64,000 nt of DNA, taken from positions 1,612,001 to 1,676,000 of the forward strand of contig OZ252262.1 of assembly GCA_965249965.1 (NCBI GenBank), given 5' to 3'. The position numbers and the translations under genes were made by a program. The notes beneath the pieces are model-generated. The model was not told the DNA's origin. It searched no databases and worked only from the letters and a program-made list of their open reading frames with translations. The stretch's first letter is position 1; every line of letters starts with the position of its first letter. This DNA comes from HXMU1420-13 sp965249965. Its GTDB lineage: Bacteria > Bacteroidota > Rhodothermia > Balneolales > Balneolaceae. Positions 8,839-16,785 of the stretch are shown here, piece after piece.

Positions 8839-8952
8839 CCTCGTAAAGCTGTTGTGGATGTCTGTGTTTATCAAATTATAGTCCAACAAATACTTTGGTA
8901 ACAATAGCCGATCTGATGTGATAAGTTATTCAATTTATGCTATTAAATAAAA

Positions 8953-8980
8953 AAAGGTATGCCTATCAAAGCATACCTTT
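8953..8980 (-). terminator. Rho-independent terminator of the small gene at 9000–9266
   Basis: A perfect 10-bp stem (AAAGGTATGC at 8953–8962, GCATACCTTT at 8971–8980) has an 8-base loop and runs on the minus strand into a seven-T tract. It sits 19 bp past the stop of the small minus-strand frame at 9000, which supports that frame being transcribed. Confidence 0.75.
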
Positions 8981-8999
8981 TACATCTCGGGTTTGTTGG

Positions 9000-9266
9000 T
9001 CAATCTATAAACGGATAGAGGAATTTTAGATCAGAACTAAAAATATAAAAGGGTATAGGCAGCTCAGTATTTGCTATCAGATTAATGGAGGTTGAGTTAT
9101 TTATATACCTCTTGTTAATCACTTTAAAAAAAGCAGGTAGCTCCGGATTAGCGTACTTATATGCTTGGTCAGGTACAGGTACAAGCTCACCCAGCGCTAC
9201 CGCTATTATAATATCTTTGTTGAATTCTGCCATAATCTGCATTCTTACATCGATAAAGTTTAGCAT
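9000..9266 (-). CDS. Small hypothetical protein
   Basis: An 88-residue frame from the ATG at 9266 (a TTG at 9281 is the alternative). I recognise no family. It has no signal peptide or obvious membrane segment and ends in an aromatic, beta-prone tail (IPFYIFSSDLKFLYPFID). Its main support is the terminator placed directly after its stop, with no other minus-strand gene in the 540-bp interval between the hydrolase and the GAF-PP2C gene. A different minus-strand frame at 9187–9423 overlaps its start, so the 5' end or the frame could be wrong. Confidence 0.5.
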   Translation of the reverse strand: MLNFIDVRMQIMAEFNKDIIIAVALGELVPVPDQAYKYANPELPAFFKVINKRYINNSTSINLIANTELPIPFYIFSSDLKFLYPFID

Positions 9267-9371
9267 TGTGATATTCTTCAATGTTCGAATTTGTACTTAT
9301 TACACCCCAGAAGTTTGAAACCCCTAAGAGATTTTTTTGAAAATCATTAATCATTATAAATACTATATTAG

Positions 9372-9401
9372 ACCTGCTAAAGTGTGGGGTTTCCAGCAGG
9401 T
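9372..9401. repeat. Inverted repeat upstream of the GAF-PP2C gene
   Basis: ACCTGCT (9372–9378) and AGCAGGT (9395–9401) are perfect 7-bp complements separated by 16 bases. They end about 40 bp before the start of the downstream phosphatase. This could be a leader hairpin or an operator, and no T tract follows it. Confidence 0.4.
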
Positions 9402-9442
9402 ATTTTAAAGAAAAAGGTTTCATTTAGGTTTTCGGGGAAGAA

Positions 9443-10747
9443 ATGGAAATTAGATCGGGTGATGTAAATATTGAGCAGTTAAATCTGCTTATGGGATTAA
9501 TTGGTAAAATTAATTCTAACATAGATGTTGAGTCAATGCTGCATGAAATAATGGTGGCAGCAAAAAAAATAATGGACACCGAGGCAAGCTCTCTTTTTAT
9601 ACTATCTGAGGATAAAAAAGAACTCACATTGACAGTCCCGGCCGGACCATTTACTGCAGAACTGTCGGGTAAATCAATTCCGGCGAATGCAGGTATTAGT
9701 GGGTGGACCGTGCAATATCGCCAAGCGTTAATTATTGATGATGTTCAAAATGATCCGCGGTTTAGTGGTGAATTAATTGGGGATCAACAATTCGAGTCTA
9801 AGAACATGATTTGCGTGCCTCTCATTAATCATAACAATCAGGTTATTGGGGCTCTTCAGGCGATCAATAAAAAGAATAATTCTGATTTTAAAACCTCAGA
9901 TATTCATCTATTTCAGGCATTGGCTAATCATGCTGCCATTGCCATAGAAACCACCTTGCTACAAAAGCAAAGAGTTGAAAAGGAATTATTAGATAAAGAG
10001 TTAGATGTAGCCAGGACCATTCAATCCGGATTTTGGCCAAAAAAGATACCAGAAATTCCGAATTACCAAATCTCAGGGTACAGTAGAGCTGCGAAAAGCG
10101 TGGGTGGTGATTATTTTGATTACATCGAAATTCCAAACTCTGATAATTGGGGCTTTACGGTTGCAGATGTGAGCGGTAAAGGTGTTCCTGCTTCTCTTTT
10201 AATGGCAACCATGCGAGCATCCCTTAGATCTCATGTTGAGAATAACAGATCTGTTGTGGATTCCATGAAACTGGTTAATAAAATTATTTATGAAGACTCA
10301 CCGCTTGATAAATTTATTACCGCCATCTATGGCGTGCTGGACACCAACAAAAATACTTACCGATATGTAAATGCGGGCCATAATAATCCGATATTAGTAA
10401 AGCCAAAAGAGAAAAAAATTGAACATCTAAATACAAGTGGTGTAATGCTTGGGATAGTTAACCCCATAGAATTTCAAGAATTTGTGATTGAGATTAATGT
10501 TGGGGAAAAGCTTGTGATTTTCTCAGATGGGATACCCGAAGCAGTGAATACTGAAGAGGAATTTTTTGAAGATGAAAGACTGGAACAATGGCTCATCGAT
10601 AACTCAGAATTGGGTGCATCCCAGATGATGGCCAAATTATTGGATACGCTTTATAATTTCACAAATGGTGCTGATCAAAGTGATGATATCACCCTTATTA
10701 TTATTGAAAGGGTGTCAGAATGGGAAGCAGAACCTAAATTATTTTAA
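9443..10747 (+). CDS. GAF domain PP2C-type (RsbU-like) serine phosphatase
   Basis: A 434-residue cytoplasmic protein. Residues about 20–175 form a GAF sensor domain (EASSLFILSEDKKELTL, GISGWTVQ, VIGALQAINKK). A short coiled linker (VEKELLDKELDVARTIQ) leads to a SpoIIE/RsbU-type PP2C phosphatase domain. The metal-binding aspartates are D223 in GGDYFDY, D242 in ADVSGKG and those in FSDGIPEA and QSDDITL. Such proteins dephosphorylate anti-anti-sigma factors in partner-switching stress control. No partner (STAS or RsbW-like) gene is adjacent. The 3' end overlaps the convergent uracil-DNA glycosylase gene by 9 bp. Confidence 0.92.
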   Translation: MEIRSGDVNIEQLNLLMGLIGKINSNIDVESMLHEIMVAAKKIMDTEASSLFILSEDKKELTLTVPAGPFTAELSGKSIPANAGISGWTVQYRQALIIDDVQNDPRFSGELIGDQQFESKNMICVPLINHNNQVIGALQAINKKNNSDFKTSDIHLFQALANHAAIAIETTLLQKQRVEKELLDKELDVARTIQSGFWPKKIPEIPNYQISGYSRAAKSVGGDYFDYIEIPNSDNWGFTVADVSGKGVPASLLMATMRASLRSHVENNRSVVDSMKLVNKIIYEDSPLDKFITAIYGVLDTNKNTYRYVNAGHNNPILVKPKEKKIEHLNTSGVMLGIVNPIEFQEFVIEINVGEKLVIFSDGIPEAVNTEEEFFEDERLEQWLIDNSELGASQMMAKLLDTLYNFTNGADQSDDITLIIIERVSEWEAEPKLF

Positions 10748-11305
10748 ATTTTCTGAAACCCTTCTTTTTAAGAATGGTAGTACATCATTCTCAAACCAAG
10801 GATTCTTCTTTATCCAGATATTATTGCGAGGAGAAGGGTGCGGTAGTGGAATATTGAGTGAGGAATAATTCTTAAAGTTTTTAACTCGTTCAGTGAGAGA
10901 TAGTGAATCTTTCAAATAGTAGGATTGAGCATAGGAACCAATTAATAGTAGTAAGTCAATTTGGTTCATGTTTTTGAATAGCAAGTCATGCCATTCCGGT
11001 GCACATTCTTTCCTAGGGGGTAAGTCGCCACTTTTCCCTTTTCCTGGATAACAAAATCCCATAGGAATTAAGGCGAATAGTTCAGGATTATAAAACTGAC
11101 TCTCATTAACGTCTAGCCATTCACGCAACCTTCGGCCACTTGGATCATTCCAAGCAACCCCACTTTCATGAACACTTTTTCCAGGCGCCTGACCAATAAT
11201 GCAAATTTTGGAGTTTGATGAGGCTTGTAGAGTTGGTCGAGGTCCCAAAGGAAGGAATTCACTACATATATTGCATGCTCTGATTTCCTTTAGTAATGAT
11301 TGCAT
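10739..11305 (-). CDS. Uracil-DNA glycosylase family protein (Fe-S type)
   Basis: A 188-residue member of the uracil-DNA glycosylase superfamily, which removes uracil or related bases from DNA. Motif 1 is GQAPG (38–42) and the C-terminal motif is HPSPRN (156–161). C11, C14, C85 and C101 fit the CxxC…C-x15-C pattern of [4Fe-4S] glycosylases of families 4/5. The substrate range is not decidable from sequence. It is adjacent (3 bp apart) to the haem-binding protein gene on the same strand. Confidence 0.82.
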   Translation of the reverse strand: MQSLLKEIRACNICSEFLPLGPRPTLQASSNSKICIIGQAPGKSVHESGVAWNDPSGRRLREWLDVNESQFYNPELFALIPMGFCYPGKGKSGDLPPRKECAPEWHDLLFKNMNQIDLLLLIGSYAQSYYLKDSLSLTERVKNFKNYSSLNIPLPHPSPRNNIWIKKNPWFENDVLPFLKRRVSENLK

Positions 11306-11308
11306 TAA

Positions 11309-11818
11309 TTATAAACCAGAAGAACTGGATTCGATCTCCGATTCATCTTCAGCTTCTGACTCTTGTTGAGCATTTAGAATTTCACGTTGATCTTCAAACC
11401 AGGCAGCTAAAAATTCACGTTCTTCATCTGTTAAACGTGCCTCAGCATGACCCCAGGTATAAGATGGCAAAGGCATTTCTTCACTGAGTACATATTCGGC
11501 AGCTTCCTCTAATTTATGGTCTGCTTTTCGATAACTAAATGTGCCCCATTCAGAGAAATTGAGTTCATCTCTGCCATGATCTATATGATCAGCAACCCAC
11601 CAACCTACAGGTTGTACATAGGTGTACCACGGATATTTAGTCTGTTCGGAATGGCAATCGTAACAAGCAGTTTTAAGAATAGTTGCGACCTCATCGGGTG
11701 GACTTGTGATATTCATAAAATCTACTTCCGGATTAGTCTCGATATTTGTTTTTTCGATCTGAAAAAACTGTAACACAGCGAATGCAAGTAGTAGAACTAG
11801 AAGAATTTTTTGAATCAT
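11309..11818 (-). CDS. Haem-binding domain protein, single CxxCH
   Basis: A 169-residue exported protein. Residues 1–20 are a hydrophobic leader (MIQKILLVLLLAFAVLQFF) that may remain as an anchor. A single c-type haem motif, C52-YD-C55-H56, lies in a context (ACYDCHSEQTKYPWYTYVQP, VGWWVADHI) matching the Bacteroidota haem-binding domain (PF14376 type). The C-terminus is acidic and serine-rich. It is probably a periplasmic electron carrier or haem sensor. It shares its direction with the glycosylase gene but has no obvious functional link to it. Confidence 0.85.
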   Translation of the reverse strand: MIQKILLVLLLAFAVLQFFQIEKTNIETNPEVDFMNITSPPDEVATILKTACYDCHSEQTKYPWYTYVQPVGWWVADHIDHGRDELNFSEWGTFSYRKADHKLEEAAEYVLSEEMPLPSYTWGHAEARLTDEEREFLAAWFEDQREILNAQQESEAEDESEIESSSSGL

Positions 11819-11868
11819 TTTTCTCTAATTTATTTCTCATAAAAGTACAAAAGATCGGAAGAAAAAAA

Positions 11869-13071
11869 CTATCCTTTTGGAGTAAATGACTGGATTCCAG
11901 TGATTTCTCGACCTAAGATTAATCCATGGATATCATAGGTTCCCTCATAAGTATTCACAGATTCCAAATTCATCATATGATGGATAATTCGGTAATCTCC
12001 GGTAATGCCATTTCCACCGTGCATGTCACGAGCAATTCTGGCAATTTCGAGTGCTTTTCCACAATTATTACGTTTAGCCAGAGAAGTCATCGAAGGGTGA
12101 TCCCGTCCCGCGTCTTTCAGGGTTCCTAGCCGTAGTGCCAACATTTGCATAGAGGTAATATCTGTGAGCATGTTGGCGAGCTTAGTTTGAATCAGTTGAT
12201 TCGCCGCCAATGGTTTACCGAATTGTTTACGATCTAGTACATATTGTCGCGCTTTTTGATAGCAAAATTCTGCCGCACCGATGGTACCCCATGCTATGCC
12301 ATAGCGAGCACTATTTAAACACATAAAAGGGCCTTTTAGTCCACGAATTTCTGGAAATACATTTTCTTCAGGAATAAATACATCATCAAATACCAATTCG
12401 CCTGTTTCAGAAGCACGTAGACTCATTTTAAATTTGGTATGTGGGGCTGAGTAGCCTTTCATTCCTTTTTCTACGAGAAAACCACGAATTACGCCTTCAT
12501 CATTTGCTGATTCTTTGGCTTTTGCCCAAACTACAGCCAGATCTGCTATTGGGGAATTCGTGATCCACATTTTGGCGCCATTCAATTTCCAGCCTCCATC
12601 CACTTTTAGAGCAGTGGTGACCATCGAACCAGGATCTGATCCATGATCAGGTTCAGTGAGGCCGAAACAACCGATTATTTCTCCTGAGGCTAATCTTGGG
12701 ATAAAACGATGCTTTTGTTCTTCGGTTCCAAATACTGATATAGGATACATCACCAATGATGATTGAACACTCATAAAAGAGCGGTAGCCTGAATCTACTC
12801 GTTCTACTTCACGAGCAACCAAACCATACGCTGTATAACTGGCACCCGCACCACCATATTCTTCAGGGATGTTTACGCCAAGTAGTCCCATTTCACCCAT
12901 TTCATGGGCAATGTCTCTGTCAAAGAATTCTTCGGTGTTTCCTTTTAACGCTCTCGGTTCAAGTTTGGATTGCGCATAATCACGCGCTGTTTCCATAATG
13001 AGGCGATCTTCTTCGTTTAATTCCGATTCAAATAGAAAAGCATCGTCTATATTGAAGAGGTTTTTTGACAT
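11869..13071 (-). CDS. gcdH: Acyl-CoA dehydrogenase, glutaryl-CoA dehydrogenase type
   Basis: A 400-residue FAD enzyme of the acyl-CoA dehydrogenase family. The closest subgroup is glutaryl-CoA dehydrogenase, as shown by GCFGLTEPDHGSDPGSM, KMSLRASETGELVF, NSARYGIAWG and the catalytic Glu376 in NTYEGTYDIHG. The enzyme oxidises and decarboxylates glutaryl-CoA to crotonyl-CoA in lysine/tryptophan degradation. Electrons would pass to the ETF encoded a few kilobases upstream on the same strand. It lies 77 bp downstream of a second acyl-CoA dehydrogenase gene. Confidence 0.9.
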   Translation of the reverse strand: MSKNLFNIDDAFLFESELNEEDRLIMETARDYAQSKLEPRALKGNTEEFFDRDIAHEMGEMGLLGVNIPEEYGGAGASYTAYGLVAREVERVDSGYRSFMSVQSSLVMYPISVFGTEEQKHRFIPRLASGEIIGCFGLTEPDHGSDPGSMVTTALKVDGGWKLNGAKMWITNSPIADLAVVWAKAKESANDEGVIRGFLVEKGMKGYSAPHTKFKMSLRASETGELVFDDVFIPEENVFPEIRGLKGPFMCLNSARYGIAWGTIGAAEFCYQKARQYVLDRKQFGKPLAANQLIQTKLANMLTDITSMQMLALRLGTLKDAGRDHPSMTSLAKRNNCGKALEIARIARDMHGGNGITGDYRIIHHMMNLESVNTYEGTYDIHGLILGREITGIQSFTPKG

Positions 13072-13148
13072 AGTATTGCCGAATTAGATGATTATGCGTT
13101 AAGCTGAATATACTGTAAATTAGATTTAGGCTGAATCTTAAATTGAGC

Positions 13149-14321
13149 CTAGCTTAGAGTTTTTTTGAGTTCTCTTGCGATAACTAATCGTTGAACTTCC
13201 GAGGTTCCTTCACCAATGGTCATTAGTTTAGAATCGCGTAAAAAACGCTCCACATGATACTCTTTCGTGTATCCGTAACCACCATGGATTTGTACAGCTT
13301 CAAGGGCGGCCCTAACCGACAATTCACTGGCAAATAATTTAGCCATGGATGCTTCTTTGGTATAAGGTTTTCCATTGTCTTTTAACCAGGCCGATCTCCA
13401 AACAAGAAGTCGTGCAGCATCAATCTCCGTGGCCATATCTACAAGTTTCCCTTCCATATATTGGAAGTTTCCGATGGGAGATCCAAATTGTTTTCTCTCC
13501 ATGGAATACTGAAGTGATTCTTCTAAAGCTCCGCGAGCAATTCCTACAGATAGTGCTGCAATTCCAACTCTACCGCCATCCAAAACTTTCATGGTGTCTA
13601 TAAATCCCATTCCTTCATCGCCAAGTAAATTTTCAGCAGGAATAATCACATTTTCAAAAACTACTTCCGTTGTATCCGACGAATTCATTCCCAATTTGTG
13701 CATTCCTGTTCCGGGTTTTACACCTTCCCATTGTCCTTCTACTATAAACGCACTAATGCCTTTCGTTCCTTTAGATGGATCTGTTTTAGCCAGTACAATA
13801 TAGATGTCACCAACTGATCCTTGTGTGATGAAAATTTTAGAACCATTTAAAATATAATGGTCACCATCTTTTATGGCAGTTGTTTTCATCCCTGATGCAT
13901 CTGAACCTGAACCCGGTTCCGTTAAACACCAGGCTCCTAATTTTTCGCCGGAGCAGAGTTCAGGCATATACTTCAGCTTTTGTTCATGTGAACCTGCAAT
14001 GGCAATATGTCCTGTACCAAGTGACGAATGAGATGCAACTGTTAGAGCCAATGAAGCATCCCATCGTGCAATTTCTTCTAGTGCAAGACAAAAACTTATG
14101 GTATCAAAGCCTGCACCACCGTATTGTTCTTCATGATAAATACCCAGCATTCCCATCTCGCCAAGTTCTTTTACAATGTCCATTGGGAATTTTTTGGAAT
14201 GGTCTCTCTCCATTACGGTTGGTGCTACATTTCTTTCTACGAAGTCTTTAACTGAGTCACGGATCATTTTTTGATCTTCATTTAACTCGAAAGAAAGGGC
14301 TTGTTCTGCTACGTGATGCAT
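13149..14321 (-). CDS. Acyl-CoA dehydrogenase (short-chain type)
   Basis: The ATG at 14321 (MHHVAEQALSFELNEDQ) is preferred because it gives the usual family length of about 390 residues; an in-frame start at 14363 adds 14 residues. Signatures: LCSGEKLGAWCLTEPGSGSDA, FITQGS, GRVGIAALSVGIA, RKQFGSPIGNFQ and the catalytic Glu in IGEGTSEVQR (Glu371 from this start). This is the short/branched-chain or butyryl-CoA dehydrogenase group, which makes trans-2-enoyl-CoA and passes electrons to ETF. The acyl chain length is not resolved. It is probably in one transcription unit with the glutaryl-CoA dehydrogenase gene. Confidence 0.9.
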   Translation of the reverse strand: MHHVAEQALSFELNEDQKMIRDSVKDFVERNVAPTVMERDHSKKFPMDIVKELGEMGMLGIYHEEQYGGAGFDTISFCLALEEIARWDASLALTVASHSSLGTGHIAIAGSHEQKLKYMPELCSGEKLGAWCLTEPGSGSDASGMKTTAIKDGDHYILNGSKIFITQGSVGDIYIVLAKTDPSKGTKGISAFIVEGQWEGVKPGTGMHKLGMNSSDTTEVVFENVIIPAENLLGDEGMGFIDTMKVLDGGRVGIAALSVGIARGALEESLQYSMERKQFGSPIGNFQYMEGKLVDMATEIDAARLLVWRSAWLKDNGKPYTKEASMAKLFASELSVRAALEAVQIHGGYGYTKEYHVERFLRDSKLMTIGEGTSEVQRLVIARELKKTLS

Positions 14322-14452
14322 CTTGTAAATAGTATTGTTTTTAGGTTGTGGAAACGCTTCCAAAAATAAACAAATAGTGTGATATGTGATGTTAAAAAAT
14401 CACAGTATTCTGGTACTTTGCAATAAATATGAAATTATGGTAATATGTGTTC

Positions 14453-14704
14453 ATGCGAACTACAATTGAATTAAAAGATGAGATTCTCAAGAAAGCAAAA
14501 ATTCGAGCTGTAGAAGAAGGAATATCATTGAAACAGTTATTCACTCGAGCACTTGAAAGAGAACTTGGATTGAGAGATCAGGAGCCTGTAAAACCAACGG
14601 TAAAAGTGGATACTAGTTTTAGAAGTTCTTTAAAAAGTGGGAGTACAGGGAAATTGAATTCACCGAAATCGGGATTCAGTGCATTTAAACTGAAAAAACC
14701 ATGA
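14453..14704 (+). CDS. vapB: Ribbon-helix-helix antitoxin of a VapBC pair
   Basis: From the ATG at 14453 (a GTG two codons upstream is the alternative) this gives 83 residues. The N-terminus (MRTTIELKDEILKKAKIRA, then GISLKQLFTRALEREL) is a ribbon-helix-helix DNA-binding fold, as in many VapB antitoxins. The last 40 residues are Lys/Ser/Pro-rich and probably disordered until bound to the toxin. Its stop overlaps the PIN toxin start by 4 bp (ATGA), the usual toxin-antitoxin arrangement. The pair is oriented opposite to the metabolic genes on both sides. Confidence 0.85.
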   Translation: MRTTIELKDEILKKAKIRAVEEGISLKQLFTRALERELGLRDQEPVKPTVKVDTSFRSSLKSGSTGKLNSPKSGFSAFKLKKP

Positions 14705-15081
14705 TTATTTTAGATACACATGTTTGGTTATGGTGGTTGCTCGAAGAAGGTGATCTGGATGAATCAGAGCGCGCCATTATTGATGAACAGGCGTTAAATG
14801 GAGAGGTTGTAATATCAGCAGCCACGATTTGGGAGGCCGAACTGTTGCATCGCAGTGGTGAGCTTGAACTGTTACCAGATTTTGAAACGTGGATACGAAG
14901 AGCAACAGATCCTCAAATCTGCAAAGTTATTCCAATAGATGAGGAAGTAATTCTGGCACAAAAGAGATTGCCTGAGAATTTCCCGGAAGATCCGGCTGAC
15001 CGAATTATAGTTGCGACCGCATTATTAAAAGATATCCCATTAGCTACAAAAGATGAGGGACTGCAGGAATTAGGTTTTTAA
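14701..15081 (+). CDS. vapC: PIN-domain toxin of a VapBC pair
   Basis: A 126-residue PIN-domain ribonuclease. The acidic metal-binding residues are D5 (MIILDTHVWLWW), E45 (IWEAELL), D100 (DPADRIIVATA) and D118 (ATKDEG). VapC toxins cleave tRNA or rRNA when the antitoxin is degraded. All catalytic acids are intact, so it should be functional. The stop codon ends one base before the stop of the convergent fixX gene, so no spacer or terminator separates the two units. Confidence 0.9.
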   Translation: MIILDTHVWLWWLLEEGDLDESERAIIDEQALNGEVVISAATIWEAELLHRSGELELLPDFETWIRRATDPQICKVIPIDEEVILAQKRLPENFPEDPADRIIVATALLKDIPLATKDEGLQELGF

Positions 15082-15387
15082 TTAGCCAAAATTCCAGTTT
15101 ACTCCCCGACCTATTTCCGGGTCCGGGTAGTTCCAGTCGACCGCCCCTTGATCGCAAGCATACATACAGGTTCCACATTCAATACAATCTTCAACCTGGA
15201 AATGGACTTTATTCTCTTCGTCCATGGTGTAGCAATTAGCCGGACATACCCAGGTGGTACATTTATGAGGACAACCGGAGTTACAAATATCCGTATCAAC
15301 GATGATGTGTGGCTTAATCTCCGACTTTGATTGATTTCTGTAATTTACTAGTCCAAGACGTTCAGTAAGTTTGAGAAGTTTTATCAC
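15082..15387 (-). CDS. fixX: Ferredoxin-like protein FixX (ETF-quinone oxidoreductase partner)
   Basis: A 101-residue iron-sulfur protein. Nine cysteines are visible: C35, C39, C43, C48, C52, and the CxxCxxCxxxC set at C68, C71, C74, C78 (CIECGTCMYAC). The sequence TWVCPANCYTMDE and the C-terminal GRGVNWNFG are typical of FixX and of the Fe-S domain of ETF-quinone oxidoreductase. It should pass electrons between the FixC flavin and the membrane quinone. It overlaps fixC by 4 bp, which implies translational coupling. Confidence 0.92.
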   Translation of the reverse strand: MIKLLKLTERLGLVNYRNQSKSEIKPHIIVDTDICNSGCPHKCTTWVCPANCYTMDEENKVHFQVEDCIECGTCMYACDQGAVDWNYPDPEIGRGVNWNFG

Positions 15388-16709
15388 AGTGATTTCCTCG
15401 CTTTAAATCCTAGTTTCATTAATTCCCAGATTGATGAGTGCCGCTTGATCGCTCCAAGCAGCATTTTTTCAGATTTAGGAGTGGGTTCGCTTTTAATAGT
15501 GAAGAACTGACGCCCAAAATCACAAACCAGATTTGGTACTTTATTTTGCATGGTATCAGTATGGAGAAGGTGAACAGCGTCCTGAAAGTTTTTGATGTCT
15601 TTCATTACATAACTCTCATCCATTTTTGATCGATAATTTTTTAGCGATGCGGCGCTGAAATCCTCTTTTTGTTTGGCTTCAATAATAGTTTCAGCAGCTA
15701 AAATCCCTGATCGCATGGCATAATCCATCCCCTGAATAGCTTTACCTGCATTCATCAATAAGTTTGCGGCTTCTCCGGCAATTAGAATTCCATCCGTATA
15801 TAATTCTTTAGGCATCGCCCGCGAATCACCAGAAGAAACAACATGTGCAGAATACTCAACAATTTCACCGCCTTTGATGGCATCGGCAATAGTTGGGTGT
15901 GTTTTAAAGTGATTTAGTAGATCATGAGGACTTCGTTTTTTGTCGCGCATGTCTTTAATTCCGAGAACCAGCCCTAATGAGATTGTATCCCGGTTTGTGT
16001 AAAGAAACCCGCCGCCTTCAACACCATCTGTAGCCCAACCCACGAACTCGTTACTCATACCGGAAAGACCGTTTAGTTGAAAGCGGTCTTCTAACACATG
16101 CTGATCGAATCGGATAATCTCTTTTATTCCGGTAAGCATATGATCTGCAGGTACATATTTATCTTGCAATCCAACCTGTCGGGTGAGCAAGTTGTTTACA
16201 CCTTCCGCGATAATTACAGAGTCGGCGTGGAACTCATCTTCACCAGTTTTAATACCTACAGCTTTTCCATCTTCCAAAAGTATTTCATCTACTTTGATGT
16301 TTGTGGCGATGAAAGAATCCATCGCATACTTACTGGCATCAATGGCTTCCTGAACTTTACCGGAAAGCCAATTATCAAATTTTGAACGGAGTACTACAAC
16401 TCCAGAATATGGTTTTTCGTTAAAGTGAGACGACTTAAAATCCAATGAAAAGGTGGATTCTTTGTCCATAAAAGTAAGTCTGCGATGATTAATAAATCGC
16501 TCCCATCCTCCATTTTCATCTTCCCAATAATTTGGAACAAGTTTATGAAGATCGCTCCCCCATAATACTCCACCGGAAACATTTTTTGATCCTGCGAACT
16601 CACCTCGTTCGATGAGTAGAAACTTCATATTATTCTGCGCTAGAACCATTGAAGCTGCAAGTCCGGCAACTCCTCCGCCAATTACAATACAATCAAATTT
16701 GTCGTTCAT
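15384..16709 (-). CDS. fixC: FixC-type electron transfer flavoprotein-quinone oxidoreductase
   Basis: A 441-residue flavoprotein with an N-terminal Rossmann dinucleotide-binding motif (CIVIGGGVAGLAASMVLA) and the ETF-QO/GGR family core (SGGVLWG, GILIAGEAANLLMNAGKAIQGMDYAMRSG). It is the FAD subunit that, with FixX, links ETF to (mena)quinone. The length matches FixC (about 430) and not the fused mitochondrial ETF-QO, and the separate fixX gene agrees. It is downstream of etfBA on the same strand. The fixC-etfA gap contains an imperfect inverted repeat (16728–16775). Confidence 0.92.
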   Translation of the reverse strand: MNDKFDCIVIGGGVAGLAASMVLAQNNMKFLLIERGEFAGSKNVSGGVLWGSDLHKLVPNYWEDENGGWERFINHRRLTFMDKESTFSLDFKSSHFNEKPYSGVVVLRSKFDNWLSGKVQEAIDASKYAMDSFIATNIKVDEILLEDGKAVGIKTGEDEFHADSVIIAEGVNNLLTRQVGLQDKYVPADHMLTGIKEIIRFDQHVLEDRFQLNGLSGMSNEFVGWATDGVEGGGFLYTNRDTISLGLVLGIKDMRDKKRSPHDLLNHFKTHPTIADAIKGGEIVEYSAHVVSSGDSRAMPKELYTDGILIAGEAANLLMNAGKAIQGMDYAMRSGILAAETIIEAKQKEDFSAASLKNYRSKMDESYVMKDIKNFQDAVHLLHTDTMQNKVPNLVCDFGRQFFTIKSEPTPKSEKMLLGAIKRHSSIWELMKLGFKARKSL

Positions 16710-16727
16710 TACTCTAGCTTTAAGCAG

Positions 16728-16775
16728 TGAGTTATGAGTATTGAGTAGAGCCTATTGCTCATTGCTCAAAACTCA
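16728..16775. repeat. Imperfect 20-bp inverted repeat built from TGAG units
   Basis: Between etfA and fixC a left arm (16728–16747, TGAGTTATGAGTATTGAGTA) pairs with a right arm (16756–16775) at about 16 of 20 positions around an 8-base loop. Each arm is itself a string of TGAG units spaced 7 bases apart. It could fold in the etfBA-fixCX mRNA. It lacks a T tract, so it is not a standard terminator. A repeated extragenic element is the likeliest explanation. Confidence 0.6.
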
Positions 16776-16785
16776 TGTTTCATAG

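Noticed and set aside
9187..9423. 78-residue minus-strand frame overlapping the start of the small gene
   Set aside because: It overlaps the frame that is followed directly by a terminator, and its composition is irregular. It could still be the true 5' part if there is a frameshift.
15111..15299. Second minus-strand frame inside fixX
   Set aside because: The FixX frame has nine well-placed cysteines and the family C-terminus; the other frame is a shadow.
16710..16785. TGAG-rich repeat as a CRISPR or attachment site
   Set aside because: There is one inverted pair only, with no spacer array and no integrase nearby.
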